A stretch of 64,000 nt of DNA from Funiculus sociatus GB2-C1 (lineage in GTDB: Bacteria > Cyanobacteriota > Cyanobacteriia > Cyanobacteriales > FACHB-T130), in NCBI RefSeq assembly GCF_039962115.1, contig NZ_JAMPKJ010000014.1, forward strand, positions 43,020-107,019, read 5' to 3'. The notes under the pieces were generated by a model that searched no databases, was not told the origin of the DNA, and saw only the letters and a program-made list of their open reading frames with translations. Below, piece by piece: positions 1 through 8,402 of the stretch (position 1 is its first letter; every line of letters starts with the position of its first letter). The position numbers and the translations under genes are program-made.

Positions 1-1
1 T

Positions 2-319
2 ACTGTAAAGACGGATAGCGATCCAACTGCCCACGCAGAAGTTAACGCGATTCGCGGTTTAACAACCAAAATTAAGAATCCTTCTTTAGAAGGTTATACG
101 TTATATACAACTTGCGAACCATGCCCAATGTGTACGGCAACTTGTATTTGGGCAGGAATATCGGAAATAGTAATTGGGGCTTCGATTCAAGATTTGATTG
201 ATGCTGGTGTTTCTCAAATAAATCTCAGCAGTGAAGAAATTATTGCGAAGGGCTTTAAGAAAATAAAAGTTACGAAAGGTCTTTTGAAGGAGGAATCTCT
301 GCAATTATTTAAGCGTTAA
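2..319 (+). CDS. Nucleoside (guanine/cytosine-type) deaminase, 3' end only
   Basis: The open frame enters from the left edge, so the N-terminus is missing. The visible 105 residues hold both halves of the zinc-deaminase active site: HAE (zinc-binding His and proton-shuttling Glu, in [12 protein letters not shown]) and CEPCPMC (the two zinc Cys). This is the cytidine/deoxycytidylate deaminase fold. The [12 protein letters not shown] context and the long C-terminal tail after PCPMC fit guanine-deaminase or tRNA-adenosine-deaminase-like members; the substrate cannot be settled from a fragment. The stop codon overlaps the stop of a decayed gene on the other strand. Confidence 0.85.
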   Translation, partial: TVKTDSDPTAHAEVNAIRGLTTKIKNPSLEGYTLYTTCEPCPMCTATCIWAGISEIVIGASIQDLIDAGVSQINLSSEEIIAKGFKKIKVTKGLLKEESLQLFKR

Positions 320-540
320 TTCGGCTCATCAAGCTGCGGTAAAAATAAATTGGCGAAAATTGCGGATCGAGTGCGACCGCGCAATTTTAAGCTGCTTAAA
401 ATATTGGTTACGTGGTTTTTCACTTTCCCTTCAGAAATATAAAAAGTTTGGGCAATTTTTCAATAATGGCACCAGCGCCAATTAAACGCAAAACTTCCCT
501 TTCTCTGGGTGTTCTTTCATCCCAAAGAAAGGGGAGCCAT
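316..540 (-). pseudogene. Remnant of a NarL/FixJ-type response regulator (LuxR HTH C-terminus)
   Basis: Reading the minus strand gives RTPREREVLRLIGAGA, then after a one-base frame change in an A-rich run near 452-460 it continues as [20 protein letters not shown] and [19 protein letters not shown] before a stop. These are the consecutive helices of the LuxR-type DNA-binding domain (TxREREVL, then the EGTVKxHxxxIL recognition helix). No receiver domain or start codon is visible upstream, so this is a truncated, frameshifted remnant. Its stop overlaps the stop of the converging deaminase gene. Confidence 0.75.
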
Positions 541-564
541 TAGTCGGTTGTTAGTTGTTAGAAG

Positions 565-693
565 CTGTTTGTAAATAAATTTTAAGATGCCTGAACTACT
601 CTCTGTGGCTAGATCCTCCCTAATCCTCGTTAAAAAGCAGGGAACCGCGTCAAAAGCCTGAAGTCCGGGATCTACACCTTTGCTTACAAACAG
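565..693. repeat. MITE-like element with 10-bp terminal inverted repeats
   Basis: CTGTTTGTAA at 565-574 is matched by its exact reverse complement TTACAAACAG at 684-693, enclosing 109 bases with no coding frame. The interior (GATCCTCCCTAATCC at about 611, then TTAAAAAGCAGGGAACC) looks like a degenerate copy of the GATCCCCC...TTAAAAAGGGGG repeats common in filamentous cyanobacteria. The flanks both carry TTGTTAGA, which could be a target duplication. Mobility is inferred only from the structure. Confidence 0.5.
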
Positions 694-918
694 ATTGTTA
701 GAGATGCGATGGACTTTACTTGTGCTTGTCTAGCACAAAATTCAGTAGAAAAATCGGCAACCTTTACGGCTTTTATATTACTAAGTCAATTCGTAGTTAC
801 CCGGAATAAAGATGTATTAATTAATAAATTCATATGTAATTAATATAGCTTTACTATAACTTTAATGAAAGCTTTGATTTTTGCTTTTATTATCAGTTGA
901 GATACAAAGGAAAAAACA

Positions 919-1644
919 ATGAAAAAACTCTTGACATTAGCAGCTTTAACGCTCTTTATTCCGTTATTTCATGCGAAAGCCGAAGCAGCCACTATGATTA
1001 AGGTTTCGCAAGAATCAAGGGCAGGAGCCGGTGACTTTAACAGCAACATTTTAGGATATATCAAAGCCTTCAGTACCGCCAAGACAGCAGTTGAGTATTA
1101 TAAGTACAGTTCGCACTACTACGGTGGATTGTCTAATGATGCCTCACCAGAGTTAACTGCTAAGCAATCTCACCTTTTCTTTGTAGATGCTGCCGATGGG
1201 CTATCACTATTCACTGTTCATGATAAGCCGGGTAATGTAATTGGTGGCGCAGCAAAAATGCGTTTCGATTTGTTGGGGGATACCGCCTCATTAAAGATGG
1301 TGGACGATCCGGGGGAAGCGATTGCATCTGCTGACGGCACTGTCTTCATCGCAGATCACGCCTGGTCGCCCTGCTGCACTGATGGTTTAGCTATAGGTTC
1401 CCTGGATGGCAACTGGGAAATGAAGGTGCAATTCAATGGCTGGTACAGAGGGTTGAACGGATGGAAAGCTTATTCATCGTCGTCCAAATCGTCAACTATT
1501 TCGCTGGCGATGCAAAATTATCGGAGAGTTCAATTAAACGTAGTACCCGCTTCTATCCCTGAGCCTTCTAGCATTGCCTCTATAGTTTTTGCTGGTTTTC
1601 TGGCACTAGCTGTACTTGGTCGCCAACCCAAGGACATTTTGTAA
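919..1644 (+). CDS. PEP-CTERM sorting-domain protein
   Basis: A 241-residue exported protein. Residues 1-24 are a classical signal peptide (MKKLLTLAALTLFIPLF then AKAEAA). The C-terminus has the PEP-CTERM arrangement: IPEPSSIAS, a hydrophobic stretch (IVFAGFLALAVL), then a short polar tail containing Arg and Lys. This tripartite tail is recognised by exosortase-type enzymes in other bacteria and usually marks surface or exopolysaccharide-associated proteins. The middle (about 30-210) is unrecognised; it is Ser/Tyr/Gly-rich and has a Cys-Cys pair in WSPCCTDG. An AAAGGA box lies about 10 bases before the ATG. Monocistronic by spacing. Confidence 0.75.
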   Translation: MKKLLTLAALTLFIPLFHAKAEAATMIKVSQESRAGAGDFNSNILGYIKAFSTAKTAVEYYKYSSHYYGGLSNDASPELTAKQSHLFFVDAADGLSLFTVHDKPGNVIGGAAKMRFDLLGDTASLKMVDDPGEAIASADGTVFIADHAWSPCCTDGLAIGSLDGNWEMKVQFNGWYRGLNGWKAYSSSSKSSTISLAMQNYRRVQLNVVPASIPEPSSIASIVFAGFLALAVLGRQPKDIL

Positions 1645-1755
1645 AAGATTATCCGTGACGAAAGTCATGGTTGGGTTTAGGACTTTCCTCGGATGCAATC
1701 GAGAATATTTTTTGTTTACTATAGAGAGAACGAACCGGAAAAAGGATAGACCACG

Positions 1756-2178
1756 GTGAAACTTAAACTGATTTCGATGTTAGCTGGAGCGGTTGTATTT
1801 TTCGTTCCCTTCACTTCAAGTGCAGCTTTTGCCCAAACCAATTCGCCAAGCGCCCCGGCATCTAGCGGATTGATGGGTATCGAATTAACTCCGCAACAAA
1901 AAACTAAAATCGAACAGATTCGCAGTAATACTCGATCCCAAATTGAAAATATTCTGACGGCAGAGCAAAAAAATAAATTTAAAGCTGCTGTGGGACAAGG
2001 TCAGGATATGCGTAGGGCTTTCGCGGCGATGAATTTATCTGACCAGCAGAAAACTCAACTGCAAGGTATTTTTCAGTCGGCAGCATCGCAGTTTTCCGCA
2101 ACGCTTACTCAAGAACAGCGGCAGACAATCATGGAGAATATGCGATCGCGTCAGCAGCCGCAACAAAACCCGAAATAA
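1756..2178 (+). CDS. Spy/CpxP-like periplasmic protein
   Basis: 140 residues starting at GTG, preceded by GGAAAAAGGA. Residues 1-27 form a signal peptide ending SSAAFAQ. The mature part is almost wholly helical and repeats the LTxxQ signature of the Spy/CpxP family: ELTPQQKTKIEQI, ILTAEQKNKFKAA, NLSDQQKTQLQGI and TLTQEQRQTIMEN. In other bacteria Spy and CpxP are ATP-independent periplasmic chaperones or envelope-stress modulators; a similar role is an inference here. Gln and Met are abundant at the C-terminus. Confidence 0.7.
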   Translation: MKLKLISMLAGAVVFFVPFTSSAAFAQTNSPSAPASSGLMGIELTPQQKTKIEQIRSNTRSQIENILTAEQKNKFKAAVGQGQDMRRAFAAMNLSDQQKTQLQGIFQSAASQFSATLTQEQRQTIMENMRSRQQPQQNPK

Positions 2179-2250
2179 GTTTCATCAGCATCAAATAAAA
2201 CATTATGAACTTGTCTGTTGTTAAAGTCGATTTTTTCCCTCAGATTTAAT

Positions 2251-2382
2251 ATGCTGGGGCGGAATGTTCCGCAAATTGTGGAAATTGAGAAATTGCGATC
2301 GCTTCCAGAAACCTCTTTTGGTTGCACCTTAGCTGATTTTCTCGACTCCCATCACCTGTGCAACCATTACTGGGGAAGCTGA
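2251..2382 (+). pseudogene. Short remnant resembling Coq4-family protein
   Basis: A 43-codon frame reads GRNVPQIVEIEKLRSLPETS followed by FGCTLADFLDSHHL and then breaks. The spacing of KLRSLPExSxG and FLD resembles the Coq4 family segment with LxSLPEGSLGxxxxxFLD. Everything downstream that would carry the family's conserved HD motif is absent, and no full frame surrounds it. The match rests on one recalled motif, so the family name is tentative. Confidence 0.35.
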
Positions 2383-2471
2383 CTTTCGGCAATGTGCAAG
2401 CCTTGTCTGGCGTTGAATTAGGTGCAAATGCGGGGCAGCCATTGTGTCTGCCTCAGCAGCCATCAAGGATT

Positions 2472-3113
2472 TTATATTAGGGTGTTCATCACATTTTTAA
2501 TGCCATTATTAAATTTATTTTTTCCCCCATTAGCGGGGTGTCGAACTTTCTGAAAAGCCAATCCTATTTTTGCGAGAGTTTTTTCAGCTTCGTTTCCGAC
2601 AGCAACAAGACTATTTATATCAAATAATATAATTAATTCTTTTAAGAAATACTCCCCAATGTTTATTTCTTCTGTAGTGGGCGTTCGATTAGATTGCTGA
2701 TTTCCAACTTTAAAAGGATGAAAAGGGAAGGCATTCCAAAGTAAAGGGATTTGCTGATACTTTACCAAGGTTTCCCAAACAATGGTTGCACTCTGCTCTT
2801 TATAAACTCGATCAAATTCATTAGTTTTCCGGTAGCCCCTGGATTCGCCAAATAATCTAATTTCATCAAATCCATTTAATAGAATAAATTCGCTGGTAAA
2901 AGGAACACCTGTTAAACGACATCCTCTATGCCCTGGAGCTTCTCCAACTAACAAAAATTGCGGGTTTCTTTCTGCTAGATGTTTCAAGTATAAAAATAAA
3001 TTATCTCTTCTGACTTCATTTACCAAAAAGTCATACGAATACTGATTAAATACATTATTGCCAGATTTAAAGTTAGATAGCTCTTTGATAAATTTGTGAA
3101 ATTTATCTTTCAT
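2472..3113 (-). CDS. Uracil-DNA-glycosylase superfamily protein
   Basis: About 213 residues. Three superfamily motifs are in order: LVGEAPGHRGCRLTGVPF (the GEAPG...GxPF uracil-pocket motif), LLWNAFPFHPF (Asn-Pro-His region) and a C-terminal VRHPANGG (catalytic-loop HP motif). The family removes uracil from DNA or has a related base-recognition role. I chose the ATG at 3113 (MKDKFHKF); an upstream TTG at 3182 would add 23 residues with no look of coding. A second, more divergent member of the superfamily lies at 33191-33868. The gene is AT-rich compared with its neighbours. Confidence 0.7.
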   Translation of the reverse strand: MKDKFHKFIKELSNFKSGNNVFNQYSYDFLVNEVRRDNLFLYLKHLAERNPQFLLVGEAPGHRGCRLTGVPFTSEFILLNGFDEIRLFGESRGYRKTNEFDRVYKEQSATIVWETLVKYQQIPLLWNAFPFHPFKVGNQQSNRTPTTEEINIGEYFLKELIILFDINSLVAVGNEAEKTLAKIGLAFQKVRHPANGGKNKFNNGIKNVMNTLI

Positions 3114-3240
3114 TTTATTGGGCGTTATCAAAGAATTAGCATCAGATTTGAAGAGAAAAAAGAGAGAATAAATCGGAAGCAACCTATAGTAACTTTGGTA
3201 GTCAACCCCTCCCCCCGCATTCTAAGTGTAGTCGAATCAG

Positions 3241-3412
3241 CTAAGATAGCAAGGCAAACGTGAACCGTAACAGGATAGGGAAACTCCGGTGTAATTCCGG
3301 GGCTGTGCCGCAGCTGTGAGCGATTTTTGTCCTTGGCTATGACGAATCGTTAGCCAGAATGCCTACCTGTTGCGAGGCGCATTCTATATTCCTGCGTTGC
3401 ACGGGAAAAAAG
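3241..3412 (+). promoter_or_regulatory. Cobalamin (B12) riboswitch
   Basis: The leader contains the core of the B12 aptamer: AGGGAAACTCCGGTG at about 3277, then CCGGGGCTGTGCCGC and AGCTGTGAGCG, corresponding to the conserved GGGAA-CCGGTG-AATCCGG-GC-CCGC-CTGT elements. The 3' part GCCAGAATGCCTACCTG (3354-3370) is the closing GCC(x)ACCTG element. It lies directly upstream of cbiX on the same strand. By family knowledge adenosylcobalamin binding represses the downstream gene; a hairpin near the start codon (region 3370-3420) probably acts on translation, but the off-state pairing was not worked out. Confidence 0.9.
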
Positions 3413-3422
3413 TTGTAAATCC

Positions 3423-4403
3423 ATGCCTACTATCAATTCAACCACTCTGATTACTCAGTCCTTGGAATTATCGCCACTACCGCTACACCGCCCCTTATTG
3501 ATGATTGGTCATGGGACAAAAGATAATGACGGACGGCAGAGTTTGCTGGATTTTGCGGCAGCATATCAAGCTTTAGACACCTCTAGACCTGTTCTTCCTT
3601 GTTTTCTAGAACTCACTGGCCCGACAATTCAGGAGGGGGTAGATCGGTGTGTGGAGGAGGGTTACACGGAAATTTCGGTGTTGCCGATTTTGCTATTTGC
3701 CGCGCGACACAATAAGTTTGATGTGACCAATGAGTTAGACCGGGCAAGGGCTAGACATCCCCAGTTAAAGTTTTACTATGGGCGACATTTTGGGATTACG
3801 CCTGGGATTTTGGATTTGTGGCGATCGCGTCTTGCTGAACTAGACCAACCTCAATGGAACCGTTCAGACACCGTACTGCTGTTTGTCGGTCGCGGTTCCA
3901 GCGATCCCGATGCTAATGGCGACGTTTATAAACTTGCCCGGATTGTGTGGGAAGGTAGCGGTTATCAGACTGTGGAAACTTGCTTTATCGGCATTACCCA
4001 CCCACGTCTAGAAGAAGGTTTCCGTCGCGCCAGACTCTACCAGCCTAAACGAATTATTGTCCTGCCTTATTTTCTGTTTACAGGAGTCCTGGTTAAAAAG
4101 ATATTTGAAATTACTGCCCAGCAGCAAGAACAATATCCCGACATTTCCATGACTTGTCTGCCAGAAATGGGCATTCACCCGCAGTTGTTGTCTGTATTGC
4201 GAGAACGGGAAATCGAAACCCAGCTGGGACAAGTGCAGATGAATTGTGAAATGTGCAAATTCCGACTAGCAGCAGTTGGGAACGGTAACGGACACACTCA
4301 CGATCATCACCACCATGACCACAGTCACGACCATTCCCACGCCGCCGCCGATCCCTATGCGAATTTAGAGCGTTACCATGAGAAGATTTGGCAAGCGCCT
4401 TGA
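3423..4403 (+). CDS. cbiX: Sirohydrochlorin cobaltochelatase CbiX, long form
   Basis: 326 residues. CbiX inserts Co2+ into sirohydrochlorin, the entry step of anaerobic cobalamin synthesis. Residues 24-30 read LMIGHGT, with the catalytic His of the CbiX/CbiK fold; the second half-domain begins near 148 with [15 protein letters not shown]. The C-terminus carries MNCEMC, the MxCxxC Fe-S-associated motif of long CbiX, and a strongly His-rich metal-binding tail ([16 protein letters not shown]) near 290-308. The preceding B12 riboswitch supports the cobalt assignment over siroheme ferrochelatase. Confidence 0.92.
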   Translation: MPTINSTTLITQSLELSPLPLHRPLLMIGHGTKDNDGRQSLLDFAAAYQALDTSRPVLPCFLELTGPTIQEGVDRCVEEGYTEISVLPILLFAARHNKFDVTNELDRARARHPQLKFYYGRHFGITPGILDLWRSRLAELDQPQWNRSDTVLLFVGRGSSDPDANGDVYKLARIVWEGSGYQTVETCFIGITHPRLEEGFRRARLYQPKRIIVLPYFLFTGVLVKKIFEITAQQQEQYPDISMTCLPEMGIHPQLLSVLREREIETQLGQVQMNCEMCKFRLAAVGNGNGHTHDHHHHDHSHDHSHAAADPYANLERYHEKIWQAP

Positions 4404-4409
4404 ACAAAT

Positions 4410-4476
4410 GGGTAATAGGTAGTAGGTAATAGGTAATAGGGCTAGATTTTCCTACCAATTACCCATTACCGTTTAC
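4410..4476. repeat. Short direct repeats with complementary arm
   Basis: Tandem GGTAATAG/GGTAGTAG units (4410-4440) are followed by CCTACCAATTACCCATTACC (about 4450), which is their approximate reverse complement. The structure can fold into an imperfect hairpin between cbiX and sipA. There is no U-tract, so a termination role is uncertain. Confidence 0.5.
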
Positions 4477-4485
4477 CTAAAACTT

Positions 4486-4797
4486 ATGTCTAAAGAATTT
4501 TCAATTGGTGAGCGAGTCCGGGTGGTAGCATTGCCACCATACGTCAAAACAGCGGAACCGATGCCAATGCTGCGTCCTCCTGATGTGATTCAGCTTGGGG
4601 AAGAAGGCATCGTTATGGATCGTCGTCCGGGAGGATATTGGGGTGTCCGGTTTTCGACGGGAGCTTTTTTGATGGATAGCCAGTATATTGAGGCTGTGTC
4701 CGTGACAACTGAATCAATCCAGTCAGGGGAAGAGGTGACGGATAGGACAGCGCACACCACATCACCTGAACAAAAGTATTTTGTTGACCCCAGCTGA
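4486..4797 (+). CDS. sipA: Regulatory protein SipA (NblS/Hik33-interacting), DUF3148
   Basis: 103 residues. The core GERVRVVALPPYVKTAEPMP, LRPPDVIQLGEEGIV and RRPGGYWGVRF matches the cyanobacterial SipA/DUF3148 family closely. In studied cyanobacteria SipA is a small SH3-like protein that binds the catalytic region of the sensor kinase NblS (Hik33) and stimulates it, tuning high-light and nutrient-stress responses. The last 25 residues (TESIQSGEEV onward) are polar and specific to this copy. NblS itself is not in this window. Confidence 0.88.
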   Translation: MSKEFSIGERVRVVALPPYVKTAEPMPMLRPPDVIQLGEEGIVMDRRPGGYWGVRFSTGAFLMDSQYIEAVSVTTESIQSGEEVTDRTAHTTSPEQKYFVDPS

Positions 4798-4993
4798 GTA
4801 GAAGGATGCGATCGCACTCCTTGTATGCTGCTATAGGTAGCTACTCGCACTCTATTTTTTGTAGCGTTCTGTGCGATGACGGTTCGTTTTTTGGTAGAGT
4901 GCGATCGCTCATTCCCCGAAAGTCAATAATCCCCAGCAGTAATCAAATCTATTTCAAAATATAGCTGACCCCTGCTGCCAAATGTACCGTGAA

Positions 4994-5269
4994 TCATATT
5001 CTGCCTGTGGCTCCCGTCTCACTCAAACAAAACATAAAATGGATCGCATTTGGATGTTTTTGACGTGCTTTTTGACTAGCGGCTTCTTTATCAGCATCAA
5101 TGAAATAATCGCCACTGTCTGGTTCAACCGCAATATACCAGCCATAGTGTTCCTCGATTAAATTGGGGCGCACTCGCTCAAAAATTATCCGACAACGCTT
5201 ATGAAAAGCTTCATTTTCAGCTTTGCGTCTGTGTTTTTTTGGAGTTGCTTCAGTCATAGTATTAAACAT
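4994..5269 (-). CDS. Conserved small cyanobacterial hypothetical protein
   Basis: About 91 residues, unrecognised function. The N-terminus is basic (TPKKHRRKAENE); the middle EEHYGWYIAVEPDSGDYFID followed by DKEAASQKARQKHPN resembles the compact alpha/beta DUF5678-type fold, in which a short hairpin with GDYFID precedes a helix. Start chosen at the ATG at 5269, which has GGAA eight bases upstream; ATG 5257 (MTEATPKK) and TTG 5278 are alternatives. No operon partner. Confidence 0.65.
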   Translation of the reverse strand: MFNTMTEATPKKHRRKAENEAFHKRCRIIFERVRPNLIEEHYGWYIAVEPDSGDYFIDADKEAASQKARQKHPNAIHFMFCLSETGATGRI

Positions 5270-5400
5270 CTGTTCCAATTACTTTTATTTTAACCAAAAA
5301 AGTTGAAAAACTATGGTTATGAATTGAAGAGTTTTAGGAAGAAAGGAAAGCGATAGCACTCTTTTCTTCCTTTAGTTCGTGTCTTTGTGGCTAATTTATT

Positions 5401-6285
5401 TTAACTACTTGCCCTAACACTGAGAATTAAACTATCGAGTTCCAACTGCATATGAAAACAGACTTTTTCATAGCAATCATTTACATAATCCCGACAAAGA
5501 GCTGCGTCACGACCATAACGCTCAAATACAATTGGCGCACATACGCGAGTATGAATTTGTATTGGTAGGGGAAAATTTGGTAAAGGGCCAATTCCCAAAA
5601 CCCAAGGCAACCCCAAATAAATCGGAAAAACACCCGTATCCAAATCTAATTTCCAGGGAAAACCCCATTCATGTAGTTGGCGTACCTGGTCATAAAAATC
5701 TGCCAAAACAATCAGAGTATCGTGAGCGCCATAAGAAATAATTGGTACAATTGGCACCTCTTCCCGTAGCGCCAATTTAATAAATCCCTTACGCCCTGCA
5801 AAATGAATGCGATCGCGCATATAGTAGGGACGAAACAAATCTTCAGCACCTCCGGGATAGACCAGAACAGAAGCATCTCGCTGAAGGGCAGCGATCGCCA
5901 TCTTCGGATGAGCAATAACTGCCCCTACCCCTGAGCCAGGGATGGCGAAAATAGGAGACTTCCAAGCCGCCGGGTGCATTAGCCCGTAAATCAGGCGCTC
6001 GTAACCAAACCTCCGAAACCAGTCATACATGAACATAGACGTATCGGGTGAAGCCAAGCCGCCATTATGGGAACCGACAATCAGCATTTTTCCCGACTGG
6101 AGCATGTGATGCCAGCCATCAGTTTGAACCCGAAAATAGTAGCGGTAAAACCATTCCCAAATCGGCATCCAAGATTTAATTGCATCGGGACTTCGCTCTT
6201 CTAAAGACCAACCATCAAATCGATCGTGAGATGCTTTACCCGTATTCAGCAAACTGTTTGTAAAAGTTTCAAAATAATCAAACAA
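5401..6285 (-). CDS. Lysophospholipid acyltransferase family protein (MGAT/PlsC-like)
   Basis: 294 residues. GSHNGGLASPD (about 72-82) is in the position of the catalytic HxxxxD block of glycerolipid acyltransferases in the spaced form seen in the MGAT-like subgroup. It is followed by the second block VYPGGAEDLFRP (near 143) and by KGFIKLALREEVPIVPIISYGAHD. The PGGxxE/D and P-I-V-P blocks are diagnostic of the superfamily. It probably acylates a glycerolipid or another hydroxyl acceptor at the membrane; the acceptor is not readable. Monocistronic; its downstream side is empty. Confidence 0.75.
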   Translation of the reverse strand: MFDYFETFTNSLLNTGKASHDRFDGWSLEERSPDAIKSWMPIWEWFYRYYFRVQTDGWHHMLQSGKMLIVGSHNGGLASPDTSMFMYDWFRRFGYERLIYGLMHPAAWKSPIFAIPGSGVGAVIAHPKMAIAALQRDASVLVYPGGAEDLFRPYYMRDRIHFAGRKGFIKLALREEVPIVPIISYGAHDTLIVLADFYDQVRQLHEWGFPWKLDLDTGVFPIYLGLPWVLGIGPLPNFPLPIQIHTRVCAPIVFERYGRDAALCRDYVNDCYEKVCFHMQLELDSLILSVRASS

Positions 6286-6300
6286 TGGTTCTCAACCGCC

Positions 6301-6427
6301 TTAAACATAGGGAGTGGGGATTGGGGACTGGGGGCTGGAGGCTAGGTAGTGAGGGCTGGGGACTAGGGACTGGGTAAGATTCTCCCCAATCCCCAATCCC
6401 CAATCCCCAATTCCCAATTCCCAATTC
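6301..6427. repeat. Palindromic G-rich/C-rich repeat
   Basis: A G-rich arm (GGGGATTGGGGACTGGGGGC and variants, 6308-6375) is followed by a C-rich arm (CCCCAATCCCCAATCCCC and variants, 6383-6427). The arms are built of 7-base units and are mutually complementary, so transcript or single strand could form a long imperfect hairpin. The same family occurs at 8444-8573, 11013-11153, and in degenerate form inside genes near 21070 and 42880. Confidence 0.8.
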
Positions 6428-6429
6428 CT

Positions 6430-8187
6430 TCATTTTCGCGGAAGGTCGGGCCAAAGGAGAGCGATCGCTAGCCGTACTGATTCCCCCACCATCGAAAAAC
6501 GAGCTGCCTTTGCCGCCATTTCCTCCCAGCGTAGCAACTGCTGCTGGAACATCGGGTCAAGACGCGCCCGCTTCACAATTGCCTGACTAATAACTGACTT
6601 TTGGATTTCCTCTGTCGAGATCCCCTGAGTTTTAAGGAAATTCAAAAGCCGCTGTACGCTGTCCACAAACTGGTCTGGCGTTTGGGAGAGGATAATCATT
6701 TGGATTTGCTTGACCACTTCTTGATACATCCGCAGCCGCTGATCTGGTGAGGGTGGCGGTGGCGTTGGTTGTGGTGGCTGTACTGTTTCTATCACATTTT
6801 CTGAGCGAGGCTTGATTTGCAGCAGATCCAATATGGCTTGGCGAGAAGAAGCGACCCGCCCAAGCATTTCCGGGTACAACTCGCCAACCCGTTGAGCAAG
6901 AGTTTTGGCATTCACAAAATGGCTGGATACCAGCCGCAGCAGATACCGAGCCTCTAATTGTTCGTAAGACTTAATACTCAGTTCTAAGTCAGGACAATCG
7001 AGTTGTACCTGAGCCAGCGTAAAGACCAGCGCTTCCCAGTTAGGAGATTCTTGCAAAAAAACTTCTATTGTGGTGGAGCCATTAGTATCATTTTTGCCAT
7101 GTTCGGGATCTTGCTTGCCTAGTTCCCCCGGCTGGAAATCGCGACCCACAGGAAAGCGATCGCTTGGTTTTTTAGTAGTGTAATTGAACCGGGTAAAAAC
7201 ATAACGACAATCAACCTTGGAAAAATCTACATCCTCAATGTGCCAATTACTGATGCAACAGCCAGTCATGTGTGCCTGATCGAGATTGGTGCGAATTAGA
7301 TGACTCTCCAAAAGACAGGCATCGACCAAATTAGCCTCACTTAAAGTGGCATCACTCAAATAAGCACCGCTCAAATCTGCCCGTTGCAGATCCGCAGAGC
7401 GTAAATTTGCCTCGCTCAAATCGGCACGTAACAGATACACATCTTGCAAGATAGCTCGTAATAAATAAGCTTTTCTTAAAGTTGCCTTGAGTAAATAAGC
7501 CCCAGTCAGATTCACCCGACTCAAATCAGCACCGTTAAGAATTGCTTCGCTCAAATCTGCCCCCGCCAGAATTGACCGATGCAAGTTTGCGTCACTCAAA
7601 TTTGCCCCTCGCAGGTAAGCGGCGGTAAGGTCAGCTTCCGTTAAATTGGTGCCAACCAACTTCGCCTCTCGTAAATTTGCTTCTTCCAGATGAGCTTCCC
7701 GGAGATTTGCGCCACTGAGGTTAGCGCTAATTAAACTAGCGCGACGCAGATTTGCCTCCATCAACTCCGCCCCAATTAAATTAGTGCTGTTGAGTTTGGC
7801 GGATTCTAGATTAATCTGATCCAGCTTAGCTCCCTCAAGGTTAGCACCGCTCAAGTCTGCCTCTTGGAGAACTGCCCAGTTGAGGTCTGCTTCTTGCAGG
7901 GTTGCTAAACGCAAGTCTACTTTGCCCAATTTTGCACGGCTCAAAGTTGCAGAATTGAGATTGGCAGCCTTGAGGATAGCGCTACGCATATCAGCTTGGC
8001 GCAGACTTGCCCCGATGAGTTTGGCGTTAGTTAAAGTTGCCCAGCTGAGGTTAGCACCAGTCAAGTCAGCCCCAGTCAAGTCTATATCCCGCAGATTGAC
8101 CCCACTGAGGCTAGCTCCACTGAGGTCAACATGGGAAAAATCGCGCTCTCCTTGTTTATATCGGTCGAGAAAATTATGTAATTGCAT
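6430..8187 (-). CDS. Long pentapeptide-repeat protein with helical C-terminal domain
   Basis: 585 residues. From about 17 to 330 the chain is a nearly unbroken run of A(D/N)LxX pentapeptides (LSGASLSGVNLRDIDLTGAD and so on), which folds as a right-handed quadrilateral beta-helix. Residues 380-585 form a separate non-repeat region: an alpha/beta part (NWEALVFTLAQVQLDCPDLE), a Pro-rich linker (QPPQPTPPPPSP) and a helical end (LRMYQEVVKQIQMIILSQTP). No signal peptide. Many cyanobacterial pentapeptide proteins have unknown roles; fluoroquinolone-resistance-type DNA mimicry is one known function, but nothing here argues for it specifically. Confidence 0.88.
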   Translation of the reverse strand: MQLHNFLDRYKQGERDFSHVDLSGASLSGVNLRDIDLTGADLTGANLSWATLTNAKLIGASLRQADMRSAILKAANLNSATLSRAKLGKVDLRLATLQEADLNWAVLQEADLSGANLEGAKLDQINLESAKLNSTNLIGAELMEANLRRASLISANLSGANLREAHLEEANLREAKLVGTNLTEADLTAAYLRGANLSDANLHRSILAGADLSEAILNGADLSRVNLTGAYLLKATLRKAYLLRAILQDVYLLRADLSEANLRSADLQRADLSGAYLSDATLSEANLVDACLLESHLIRTNLDQAHMTGCCISNWHIEDVDFSKVDCRYVFTRFNYTTKKPSDRFPVGRDFQPGELGKQDPEHGKNDTNGSTTIEVFLQESPNWEALVFTLAQVQLDCPDLELSIKSYEQLEARYLLRLVSSHFVNAKTLAQRVGELYPEMLGRVASSRQAILDLLQIKPRSENVIETVQPPQPTPPPPSPDQRLRMYQEVVKQIQMIILSQTPDQFVDSVQRLLNFLKTQGISTEEIQKSVISQAIVKRARLDPMFQQQLLRWEEMAAKAARFSMVGESVRLAIALLWPDLPRK

Positions 8188-8402
8188 GGGGCGGTTGCCA
8201 GAAAGCGATTAGCCGCTAGGAATAAGCTAACAACTCCACTTAAAGCGCCTGTGGTTAATTATTCCTCAGTCTACCCAGATACAGCTAAACACAGAATGAA
8301 GGCTGTTACCCGCTCATGGCAATTTTTTCGTTCCTGGGCTGCGGCCAGGGAATGTTAAAAGTGGGGCGAAGAGCCTCACCGATAGTGCAAGCGTTCTTTG
8401 TC

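Noticed and set aside
4111..4458. 115-codon minus frame opposite cbiX
   Set aside because: Antisense of the His-rich tail and the following repeats; cbiX on the plus strand is unambiguous.
7880..8212. 110-codon plus-strand frame opposite the pentapeptide gene
   Set aside because: It is the antisense shadow of the regular pentapeptide codons; its repeats arise only from that periodicity.
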